Of a stretch of DNA of 5,140 bases, positions 1 to 5,098 are shown piece by piece; position 1 is the stretch's first letter; each line of letters opens with the position of its first letter. Source of the stretch: an uncultured Prevotella sp. (GTDB lineage: Bacteria; Bacteroidota; Bacteroidia; Bacteroidales; Bacteroidaceae). The notes below the pieces were generated by a model that did not search any database, was not told the origin of the DNA, and saw only the letters and a list, made by a program, of their open reading frames with translations. The stretch is from contig CAMGFM010000118.1 in NCBI GenBank assembly GCA_946055365.1, positions 1 to 5,140 of the forward strand. Direction: 5' to 3'. Position numbers and translations under genes: made by a program.

Positions 1-129
1 GCCATGATCGGTGATGGCCATGCCCCTCATGCCGTCGGCCACAGCCTTGTCCACGAGACGCTGTACGCTTGACTGTCCGTCAAGGATGGAGTAATAGGTA
101 TGTACGTGCAGATGTATGAAGTCTTCCAT
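1..129 (-). CDS. dnaE: DNA polymerase III subunit alpha, N-terminal fragment (runs off the left edge)
   Basis: The catalytic subunit of the replicative DNA polymerase; only its first 43 residues lie in the window. The reverse strand reads MEDFIHLHVHTYYSILDG and continues to ITDHG at residues 39-43. These are the first two motifs of the N-terminal PHP domain that opens DnaE proteins: the HxH metal-binding motif at His8/His10 and the TDHG motif with His42. The ATG at 129 is chosen because DnaE proteins normally begin only a few residues before the FxHLHVHTxYSxLDG block. No Shine-Dalgarno sequence precedes it, as is usual in Bacteroidetes. The gene is divergent from psd, an arrangement I associate with Bacteroidales. 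A full-length protein would exceed 1,100 residues, so the truncation is only the window edge. DnaE versus another PHP-containing polymerase such as PolC is decided by this short N-terminus and the neighbourhood; I am fairly sure. Confidence 0.9.
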   Translation of the reverse strand, partial: MEDFIHLHVHTYYSILDGQSSVQRLVDKAVADGMRGMAITDHG

Positions 130-143
130 TAGCAGATTTTCCA

Positions 144-151
144 CAAAGGTA
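144..151 (-). promoter_or_regulatory. Candidate -7 box of the dnaE promoter
   Basis: On the minus strand this reads TACCTTTG, a full match to the Bacteroidetes -7 consensus TAnnTTTG. It lies 14 bp before the dnaE ATG, so transcription would begin with a very short leader of roughly ten bases. No TTTG is seen at the expected 19-21 bp upstream, but the -33 element is weakly conserved in this phylum. The assignment rests on the -7 match and its position. Confidence 0.5.
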
Positions 152-221
152 GTCATTATAAATGAAAAAGGCCGCATACATCGCCCTTATTATTCCCTTT
201 TAACAAAGAAAATTGTTTTTG

Positions 222-253
222 TTTGCCTTATTCAGGAAAAAACACTATCTTTG
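222..253 (+). promoter_or_regulatory. Candidate Bacteroidetes-type promoter for psd
   Basis: TTTG at 222-225 and TATCTTTG at 246-253 are separated by exactly 20 bp. This matches the -33/-7 promoter architecture of Bacteroidetes primary sigma factors (TTTG, 19-21 bp, TAnnTTTG). It points toward psd and would start transcription near 258-261, giving a leader of about 260 nt. No equally good promoter is visible between here and the psd start. Confidence 0.65.
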
Positions 254-273
254 CAAAAAATAGTCTGCACCTT

Positions 274-351
274 GGCAATCAGGGCAAACTCCATTGCTCA
301 AGCCTTAGGCTGTCTTACGCAAGGATGGTGTGCGGCCCGGCAATCAGGGCA
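274..351. repeat. Pair of 13-bp direct repeats in the psd leader
   Basis: GGCAATCAGGGCA occurs exactly at 274-286 and again at 339-351, start to start 65 bp. Similarity continues loosely downstream in both copies: AACTCCATTGCTC after the first, GGCTCTGCTCATCGCTC after the second. The unit is therefore perhaps 26-30 bp with an indel. It could be a degraded duplication, a protein-binding site pair, or a dispersed intergenic repeat. Confidence 0.55.
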
Positions 352-425
352 GGCTCTGCTCATCGCTCGTCTTGTGCTGTCCTTACAATAATTTAAGAGA
401 GAGCGAAAGCCCTGCCGCCATCTCC

Positions 426-460
426 CGACAGCCACACGGCACGGACGGCGGTGGCTGTTG
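426..460 (+). other. Hairpin in the psd leader
   Basis: ACAGCCAC (428-435) pairs perfectly with GTGGCTGT (451-458). The stem extends outward by one G-U and one C-G pair (426-427 with 459-460), giving a 10-bp stem and a 15-nt loop. It lies about 62 nt before the psd start codon. No U-run follows, so it is not a simple terminator. CCGCC at 415-419 could instead pair with GGCGG at 447-451 inside the loop and right arm, so two exclusive folds are possible. Confidence 0.4.
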
Positions 461-522
461 TCGCATGACAGAGCGCGGCTTGTGGGGCAGACGCTAAAAA
501 CCGAAAAAACAGATAAACACTT

Positions 523-1221
523 ATGGGAACCAAGATAGACAAAATAAAGAAACTGAAGAAAATACGCCTTCACCGCGAGGGCACAGACACACTGCTCTAT
601 GGCTTCGTGGCGATAGCGGCAGTGTCGTTGCTGCTGTGGAGGCTCGACACCAAAGCCCCGTTCTGGTGCTTTGTGGGCGTGATGGGTGCTGTCTATCTCG
701 TCGTGGTCAACTTTTTCAGATGTCCCATCAGATATTTCCCCCAGGAAGACACCGACAAGCTCGTTGTCGCGCCTGCCGACGGGCGTGTGGTGGTGATAGA
801 GGAAGTTGACGAGGATGTCTATTTCCACGAGAAGCGCATCATGGTGAGCATATTCATGAGTCTCTTCAACGTGCATGCCAACTGGTTTCCCGTGGACGGC
901 AAGGTGAAGACCGTCGAACACTTCAACGGCAACTATCACAAGGCATGGCTGCCCAAGGCAAGTGAGGAAAACGAGCATGCCGATGTCATCATAACCACGC
1001 CCGACGGCGTGGACATACTATGCCGACAGATAGCCGGGGCTGTGGCAAGGCGCATTGTCACCTACGCCAAGCCCGGTGAGGACTGCTATATAGACGAGCA
1101 TCTCGGGTTTATAAAGTTCGGTTCGCGCGTAGATGTCTATCTGCCCGTCGGCACGGAGATATGTGTCAAGAGAGGACAAAGCACCACTGGCGACCAGACC
1201 GTGATAGCAAGACTCAAATAA
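523..1221 (+). CDS. psd: Phosphatidylserine decarboxylase proenzyme
   Basis: Converts phosphatidylserine to phosphatidylethanolamine and CO2 at the inner membrane, using a pyruvoyl prosthetic group made by self-cleavage. The 232-residue protein is the normal length for the short (PSD-A / archaetidylserine decarboxylase-like) form. After a basic N-terminus come two membrane segments (about 24-39 and 47-65), then RCPIRYFP (66-73), APADG (83-87), FMSLFNVHANWFP (111-123), and the cleavage motif GFIKFGSR. Cleavage is expected between Gly200 and Ser201, Ser201 becoming the pyruvoyl group of a roughly 32-residue alpha chain. All key residues are present, so the enzyme should be active. The ATG at 523 is the only start giving the usual N-terminus; no Shine-Dalgarno sequence is seen. 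It precedes pssA, which makes its substrate, but a 304-bp gap with a terminator-like element separates them, so tight co-transcription is not certain. Confidence 0.95.
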   Translation: MGTKIDKIKKLKKIRLHREGTDTLLYGFVAIAAVSLLLWRLDTKAPFWCFVGVMGAVYLVVVNFFRCPIRYFPQEDTDKLVVAPADGRVVVIEEVDEDVYFHEKRIMVSIFMSLFNVHANWFPVDGKVKTVEHFNGNYHKAWLPKASEENEHADVIITTPDGVDILCRQIAGAVARRIVTYAKPGEDCYIDEHLGFIKFGSRVDVYLPVGTEICVKRGQSTTGDQTVIARLK

Positions 1222-1312
1222 GGCAGGCAAGGAGACTGCCTGATCCTTTCTCCGCTCGGCGACGACAGCCAAAAAGGATGACGGCAAATAAATAAAGAGG
1301 GAAGTATATCAC

Positions 1313-1344
1313 GGACAAAAGATGATAGACTGTCCCTTTTTTTT
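1313..1344 (+). terminator. Possible intrinsic terminator or attenuator between psd and pssA
   Basis: GGACA (1313-1317) pairs with TGTCC (1331-1335) around a 13-nt loop, followed after one base by eight T residues (1337-1344). The T-run is convincing but the 5-bp stem is weak. An upstream stretch AAAGAGGGA (1294-1302) could pair with 1333-1341, taking up the right arm and most of the T-run. That would give a mutually exclusive anti-terminator fold. This is read from base pairing only. Confidence 0.45.
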
Positions 1345-1361
1345 ATAGGCAAGAGCCCGAA

Positions 1362-1376
1362 GTCATGTCTCATGAC
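1362..1376. repeat. Perfect inverted repeat downstream of the terminator-like site
   Basis: GTCATG and CATGAC flank a 3-base centre (TCT): a perfect 6-3-6 inverted repeat, 18 bp past the T-run and about 150 bp before pssA. It could be a small RNA stem or a dimeric protein-binding site. Nothing identifies a partner. Confidence 0.35.
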
Positions 1377-1525
1377 CCGCTCCAAAAGCACATCGCCCCG
1401 TTTACAGGAGCCTCTCGCCACGCTTGCACAGCCCTCGGTGCCGCCCGCGGAAGTCGCCATTGCCGCTCTGAGAGCCTGTCGTCACGTTACAATAACCATT
1501 CACCCCGCTAAAATCCAACAAACAG

Positions 1526-2236
1526 ATGTCAAATATAATAACAAGACACATACCCAACACCCTCACATGCGCCAACCTCGTGTCAGGATGCATCGCCGTC
1601 TATTACGCTCTGTGCGGCGACGCTCCCACGGCGTTGCTATGGATAGCGGCAGGAGCCGCATTTGACTTTTTTGACGGCATGTCGGCGCGCCTGCTGGGCG
1701 TGTCCTCGCCCATAGGCAAGGAACTCGACTCACTCGCCGACGACGTGACCTTTGGCGTCGCGCCCTCGGCCATAGTCTTTGTGCAGCTCAGCGTCATGCG
1801 TTTTGAGGGTTTGCCCGACAATGTGGCGCAATACCTGCCCCATGTGGCGTGGGTCATGGCGGCCTTCTCCGCCCTGCGCCTTGCCAAGTTCAACCTCGAC
1901 ACGCGCCAGACCACCTCTTTCATAGGCATGCCCACCCCTGCCAACGCCCTTTTCTGGGCTTCCCTGCTCGTGAGTAACGGCGGACGGATAGAGTCGATGC
2001 CTTACATGGCCTACTGCCTTGCGGCACTCATCGGCGTGTCGTGCTGGCTGATGGTGTCCGAAGTCCCCATGTTCGCCCTCAAGTTCAAGACTTGGGGATG
2101 GCAAGGCAACGAGACACGCTATGGCTTCATCACCGCGGCGGCCGCCGTGACCGCATGGCTCGGCCCGACGGCGGCACTATGGATGGTCGTAGTGCTATAT
2201 CTGCTCGTCTCGCTGTGGCACAACCGCAGGCGTTGA
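1526..2236 (+). CDS. pssA: CDP-diacylglycerol-serine O-phosphatidyltransferase
   Basis: Catalyses CDP-diacylglycerol + L-serine to phosphatidylserine + CMP in the cytoplasmic membrane, supplying Psd. The full CDP-alcohol phosphatidyltransferase signature D-x2-DG-x2-AR-x8-G-x3-D-x3-D is present at residues 47-72 (Asp47, Asp50-Gly51, Ala54-Arg55, Gly64, Asp68, Asp72), with the four metal- and substrate-binding aspartates intact. It is followed by FGVAPS (76-81), typical of type II phosphatidylserine synthases, and FIGMPTPANALFW near 132-144. The 236-residue length and about six to eight hydrophobic segments, several in the C-terminal half, fit the family. The N-terminal MSNIITRHIPNTLTCANLVSG also matches the family's usual opening, supporting the ATG at 1526. 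It lies downstream of psd and upstream of a DUF4834-type gene, an order I associate with Bacteroidetes. The serine substrate is inferred from this subfamily and from psd. Confidence 0.94.
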   Translation: MSNIITRHIPNTLTCANLVSGCIAVYYALCGDAPTALLWIAAGAAFDFFDGMSARLLGVSSPIGKELDSLADDVTFGVAPSAIVFVQLSVMRFEGLPDNVAQYLPHVAWVMAAFSALRLAKFNLDTRQTTSFIGMPTPANALFWASLLVSNGGRIESMPYMAYCLAALIGVSCWLMVSEVPMFALKFKTWGWQGNETRYGFITAAAAVTAWLGPTAALWMVVVLYLLVSLWHNRRR

Positions 2237-2250
2237 CACCGTGTGTGCCA

Positions 2251-2282
2251 CGCGCCACGCGTCATGTGTCACACGTGGCGTG
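2251..2282 (+). other. GC-rich imperfect hairpin after pssA
   Basis: The left arm 2251-2262 pairs with 2271-2282 (core GCCACG with CGTGGC) with one mismatch and one G-U pair, around an 8-nt loop. Neighbouring copies of the same hexamers (GCCACG at 2247-2252, 2254-2259 and 2282-2287; CGTGGC at 2274-2279) allow other pairings, including CGTGGC-GT-GCCACG at 2274-2287. It begins 15 bp after the pssA stop. No T-run follows directly; an AT-rich patch begins near 2307. It may be a transcript 3' end, an RNA-stabilising stem or leader structure for the next gene. Confidence 0.4.
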
Positions 2283-2357
2283 CCACGGCCGTGTGCCATG
2301 GTCACGCTATATATATAATAATGTATAAACGTATAACAAGAAAACGGCAGCACAGAT

Positions 2358-2705
2358 ATGATGATAATAGCTCTTTTGTTGAAATACATCATGCTCATAA
2401 TATTCTTCATGGCGATGCTGTTGCTGGGTGTGGCACTATATTTTTATATAAAGGTGCGAAAGGTGGCCCATGCTTTCAGGCAGGGCGCGGGTCGTTCCGC
2501 CTTTTCGGGCCACGCACGCACGGCAGAAACCGCAGACCCGTCAGGCAGCTTTGCCACGCATGATGCCGAGGAGGTAAAGGACGCGCACGCCGATGCCCCG
2601 CATGACGTTTGCACTGGAGAACTTATAGACCTCAGATCGCCCGAGGTGGCGGCACGCAAGATATTTGCCCGTGATGAGGGCGAGTATGCCGACTTTGAGG
2701 AGTGA
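2358..2705 (+). CDS. Small single-span membrane protein, DUF4834 type
   Basis: A 115-residue protein of unknown function. Residues 4-32 form one strong hydrophobic segment, followed by basic residues (KVRK, 32-35), so the N-terminus is probably outside and the soluble tail cytoplasmic. A low-complexity middle (about 45-85, rich in Ala, His, Asp) leads to the conserved C-terminal block with KIFARDEGEYADFEE (101-115). Short proteins with one membrane span and a KIF...EGEYxDFEE ending are what I recognise as the DUF4834 family found next to pssA in Bacteroidetes. That match is from memory of the family pattern plus neighbourhood. The start is ATG 2358 or the adjacent ATG 2361; neither has a Shine-Dalgarno sequence. 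A link to phospholipid synthesis is suggested only by its position. Confidence 0.75.
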   Translation: MMIIALLLKYIMLIIFFMAMLLLGVALYFYIKVRKVAHAFRQGAGRSAFSGHARTAETADPSGSFATHDAEEVKDAHADAPHDVCTGELIDLRSPEVAARKIFARDEGEYADFEE

Positions 2706-2770
2706 CATCTTCCCCTGCCGCCATCCGAAGAAATGCCATTAACCCCCAAAAAACCTAAACCTTGCTATAT

Positions 2771-3967
2771 ATGGAAACCCCAAACAGTCTCAAGCTCGAA
2801 AGCGAGAGAAAAAGCGGACAGATGAAAAAGGACATACTGAGATATTTCATAGACAACGGCAACGCCACCATTCAGGAACTGTCAAGGGAGACAGGCCTCA
2901 GCGTTCCCACCATTACAAAAGCCCTGGGCGAGCTTATTGATCTGGAATACGTCAACGAACATGGCAAGCAAGACAGGGGCGAGGGCAGGAGGCCCATACT
3001 CTACGGCCTGAACCCACTGTCGGGCTATTTCGTGGGCGTGGAGCTGCACGCCGACCATGTAGACATGGGCATGATGGACTTTCGCGGCGACATAGTGGCG
3101 GCAGACGACAACGTCGCCTACGACATGTCGAGCACCATCGACTCCGTAGACACCCTCTGCCGTCTCGTTGAGGAGTTCATGGCGCGGACGGGCGTGCAGA
3201 GAGACAAGGTCTTGGGCGTGTCGCTTTGCATCTCGGGGCGCGTCAACAGCAGCAGCGGCTACAGCCACACCTTTCTCAACGTCACCGAGCAGCCCCTCAC
3301 CAAGCTCCTCTCCGCGCGTCTGGGCCTGCCCGTGGGCATCGAGAACGACACGCGGGCCTTTGCCTACGGCGAGTATATAAAGGGTTGCGTGAAGGGAGAG
3401 AAAAACATACTCTTTATCAACCTCAGCAAGGGCATAGGATTGGGCATGGTGATAGACGGACATCTCTACCGCGGCAAGTCGGGCTTTGCAGGAGAGATAG
3501 GCCACATGCATGTCTATGACAACGAACTGCTGTGCCATTGCGGCAAAAAAGGCTGTCTTGAGACCGAAGTGTCGGGCGACGCGCTCGTGCGCAAGATAAG
3601 AGAGCGCATAGAGGGCGGAGAGTCGTCGATGCTAAGCCGATGGTATGGCGACAACTTCACGCTCGGCAATGTCATAGACGCTGTCAACGACGAGGACACC
3701 CTCTGTATAGACGCTCTGGAGGAGATGGGCGAGCGGCTCGGAGTGTGGCTTGCCAACCTCATCAACCTCTTCAATCCCGAGATGGTCATCATCGGTGGAA
3801 GCCTCGCCAACACTGGCGACTTTCTGTTGCAGCCCGTGCGTTCCTCCATAAGGAAGCACTCGCTCAGTCTCGCCAACAGAGACACCACGCTGTGCCTCTC
3901 CAGGCTCAAGGAGCGCGGCGGCGTGCTTGGCGCATGCCTGCTGGCAAGAAAGAGTCTGCTGGGATAG
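2771..3967 (+). CDS. ROK-family transcriptional regulator (NagC/XylR type)
   Basis: A probable sugar-responsive DNA-binding repressor of 398 residues. Residues about 18-75 form a winged helix-turn-helix (TIQELSRETGLSVPTITKAL, 33-52, then GEGRRP in the wing). The rest is a ROK sugar-kinase-like fold: GVSLCISGRV (149-158), ENDTRAFAYGE (191-201), KGIGLG (220-225), GEIGH (241-245) and the zinc motif CHCGKKGCLE (255-264). Zinc ligands would be His245, Cys255, Cys257 and Cys262; Asn192, Asp193, Glu242, His245 and Glu264 fit the sugar pocket. The nucleotide motifs are degraded: no DxGGT after VGVELHAD, and Lys220 sits where kinases have Thr or Ser in GTGxG, so kinase activity is unlikely. The ATG at 2771 is preferred to an in-frame TTG at 2762. 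It starts 65 bp after the DUF4834 gene and may be read with it. The effector sugar and targets cannot be told from sequence. Confidence 0.9.
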   Translation: METPNSLKLESERKSGQMKKDILRYFIDNGNATIQELSRETGLSVPTITKALGELIDLEYVNEHGKQDRGEGRRPILYGLNPLSGYFVGVELHADHVDMGMMDFRGDIVAADDNVAYDMSSTIDSVDTLCRLVEEFMARTGVQRDKVLGVSLCISGRVNSSSGYSHTFLNVTEQPLTKLLSARLGLPVGIENDTRAFAYGEYIKGCVKGEKNILFINLSKGIGLGMVIDGHLYRGKSGFAGEIGHMHVYDNELLCHCGKKGCLETEVSGDALVRKIRERIEGGESSMLSRWYGDNFTLGNVIDAVNDEDTLCIDALEEMGERLGVWLANLINLFNPEMVIIGGSLANTGDFLLQPVRSSIRKHSLSLANRDTTLCLSRLKERGGVLGACLLARKSLLG

Positions 3968-3993
3968 CATGAAAAAAGAACGGTCATATAAAG

Positions 3994-4030
3994 AAGGCGG
4001 CACTTTGGAAAAATTCCAGAGTGCCGCCTT
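3994..4030 (+). terminator. Long near-perfect hairpin between convergent ROK and AraC genes
   Basis: Bases 3994-4010 pair with 4014-4030 in a 17-bp stem with a single G-U pair (4005/4019) and a 3-nt AAA loop. The lower half is very GC-rich (GGCGGCAC with GTGCCGCC). It lies 26 bp past the ROK stop and is followed by GCGTTTTATG, a poor U-run. On the other strand only broken Ts follow. A bidirectional transcription end for the two convergent genes is the simplest role. The right arm is also the beginning of the first unit of the tandem repeat that follows, which is unusual for a terminator. Confidence 0.6.
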
Positions 4031-4152
4031 GCGTTTTATGAAGTGCCGCTTTTCACACAGTAAAGAGCCGCTTTCGGGTTGCAAAAGTGCCGCTTTTCAC
4101 ACAGTAAAAAGCCGCATTTCACACAGTAAGGCTCCGCCTTTGCGTCCGCGGT
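4021..4152. repeat. Six-unit tandem repeat with a 22-bp period
   Basis: A GCCGC block recurs exactly every 22 bp at 4023, 4045, 4067, 4089 and 4111, and as TCCGC at 4133. Units start at 4021, 4043, 4065, 4087, 4109 and 4131. Units 2 and 4 are identical (GTGCCGC then TTTTCACACAGTAAA), and with two shared preceding bases form a 24-bp exact repeat (4041-4064 and 4085-4108). Unit 5 has AAGCCGCA plus TTTCACACAGTAA; units 1, 3 and 6 keep the GC-rich head but have diverged tails. The period is not a multiple of three and the array lies outside both flanking genes, so it is not coding. It would be transcribed as the 3' tail of either neighbour. Two helical turns of spacing would put every head on one face of the DNA. 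Confidence 0.85.
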
Positions 4153-4168
4153 TATGCGTCCTGCCCCG

Positions 4169-5041
4169 TCAGAGTTTCTTGGGTCTCATGGGCGTGGGCT
4201 TCTTGGCCTTTATAATCTGTCTATTGGTGACAGAGCCTTCCATATACTCCTTTGGCGAGATGCCCCTGAAGTTCTTGAAGCATCTGTTGAAGTAGGGCAC
4301 GTCGTTAAATCCCACCATGTTGCACACCTCTGTGACGGTGAAACGGTCTTGTCGCAGCAGGAAACACGCGCGGTCCACCCTCAGTTTGTTGAGGTAAGTG
4401 ATGTAGGTCTGCCCCGTTGCCTTCTTGAAGAACGTGCAGAACGAAGACCTGTTCATGCCCACATGCTCCGCTATCATGTCTATGGTGATAGAGCGTGAAT
4501 AGTGGCTTGTGGTATATTCCTTTATTTTGTTGACCCTTTGTGTGGTGCGGTCTCTGCTAACGGGGTTGCCGATGACGTGCGGGCGGCTCTTGTCGCTGGT
4601 CATGAGCAGGAAGAGGCGGAAGATATAGGGCATTCTCTCTATGTTGTCCTCATATTGCATCTTTGTGAGCAAGTCGCCGATTTTTCTGGTTGTCTCGTCG
4701 TCAAACGACAATACGGACGTGGTGCTTTTGAGTGCCTCCAGACGCTCCGTCAGTTCGGGGAATGTACTCATGAATCTGTCCACAAACTCGGTTCTGAAGG
4801 TGAGTGTCACATAGCACACCATGCCGTCCTGGTCGAGGTGATAGGGGTCGAAGCTCCATTGGTGTGGTATGTTTGGCGGTATAAACGCCAGTTCGCCCTC
4901 AGAGAAGCCCGTCTGCGAGTCTCCGAGTATGCGCATGCCCTTGCCTGTCACGATATATATCAGTTCCCAAGTGTCCTGCTTGTGGAGCGGAAGTTGCTGA
5001 GAGGGTTCTATCCTCATGCAGTCATAGCTGTACAATTCCAT
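4169..5041 (-). CDS. AraC-family transcriptional regulator with N-terminal cupin domain
   Basis: A 290-residue one-component regulator. The N-terminal half (about 14-85) is an AraC-type sugar-binding cupin: LHKQDTWELIYIVTGKG, then GELAFIPPNIPHQW (49-62), with His20, Glu26 and His60 at usual pocket positions. A mostly helical linker follows. The C-terminal AraC DNA-binding domain spans about 167-268 with two helix-turn-helix motifs: SITIDMIAEHVGMNRSSFCTFFK (184-206), and the signature region 235-267 with VGFNDVPYFNRCFKN and GISPKEYM. The protein ends with a lysine- and proline-rich tail (IIKAKKPTPMRPKKL, 276-290) beyond the usual domain end. ATG 5041 gives the expected N-terminus; no Shine-Dalgarno sequence. 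It is convergent to the ROK gene across the hairpin and repeat array. Its ligand and targets are not evident; a gene divergent to the right would be the first candidate. Confidence 0.93.
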   Translation of the reverse strand: MELYSYDCMRIEPSQQLPLHKQDTWELIYIVTGKGMRILGDSQTGFSEGELAFIPPNIPHQWSFDPYHLDQDGMVCYVTLTFRTEFVDRFMSTFPELTERLEALKSTTSVLSFDDETTRKIGDLLTKMQYEDNIERMPYIFRLFLLMTSDKSRPHVIGNPVSRDRTTQRVNKIKEYTTSHYSRSITIDMIAEHVGMNRSSFCTFFKKATGQTYITYLNKLRVDRACFLLRQDRFTVTEVCNMVGFNDVPYFNRCFKNFRGISPKEYMEGSVTNRQIIKAKKPTPMRPKKL

Positions 5042-5098
5042 ATTCTGATGTTTATAAGTTTCTTTTTCTGGTTAATGTTCCTTGCTTTATATCGGTTT

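Larger units (their letters stand above)
254..522 (+). other. Long structured 5' leader region upstream of psd
   Basis: Together with the promoter boxes this accounts for the 393-bp gene-free stretch between dnaE and psd. If the promoter at 222-253 is used, this is untranslated leader. It holds a 13-bp direct repeat (274-286 and 339-351), a small AGCC-TTA-GGCT inverted repeat (301-311), a TTACAATAA string (383-391) that recurs upstream of pssA, and a stable hairpin (426-460). I do not recognise any named riboswitch class. One plus-strand reading frame crosses 116-391, but its protein resembles nothing and it starts inside dnaE, so I treat the stretch as noncoding. The 20 bases before the psd ATG are A-rich, as expected for Bacteroidetes translation starts. 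Confidence 0.45.
1222..1525 (+). other. psd-pssA intergenic region with several hairpins
   Basis: This 304-bp gap is large for two genes of one pathway. In order it holds a 6-bp stem-loop right at the psd stop (CAGGCA 1224-1229 with TGCCTG 1237-1242), a wide stem (ATCCTTT 1243-1249 with AAAGGAT 1273-1279), a terminator-like hairpin plus T8 (1313-1344), a perfect inverted repeat (1362-1376), a short inverted repeat GCTCT-G-AGAGC (1465-1475), and TTACAATAA (1487-1495). I find no TAnnTTTG box for pssA. The only notable frame is 48 codons from the ATG at 1365 to the TAA at 1509; its Ser/Arg/His-rich translation looks noncoding. Confidence 0.45.

Noticed and set aside
298..978. Open minus-strand frame of 226 codons across psd and its leader
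   Set aside because: It is antisense to a clearly identified psd gene and its translation, rich in His, Cys and Val, matches no domain I know. High-GC codon bias in psd leaves this frame open.
1365..1511. A 48-codon frame ending 14 bp before pssA, a possible leader peptide
   Set aside because: Its Ser/Arg/His-rich composition, lack of any start context and the RNA structures around it suggest chance. No run of a single amino-acid codon typical of attenuator peptides is present.
2314..2319. TATAAT string before the DUF4834 gene as a sigma70 -10 box
   Set aside because: Bacteroidetes primary promoters use TAnnTTTG, and there is no TTGACA-like element at the right distance; the string lies within a simple AT-rich run.
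2762..2770. TTG at 2762 as start of the ROK gene
   Set aside because: An ATG in the same frame at 2771 gives a standard N-terminus; the three extra residues add nothing.
2882..3538. Open minus-strand frame of 218 codons inside the ROK gene
   Set aside because: Fully antisense to a well-supported ROK protein; no recognisable domain or start context.
4041..4108. CRISPR-like arrangement: 24-bp repeat, 20-bp spacer, 24-bp repeat
   Set aside because: The supposed spacer is itself a diverged 22-bp unit keeping GCCGCTTT and TGCAAAA, the array continues in the same 22-bp phase on both sides, and no cas genes are present.
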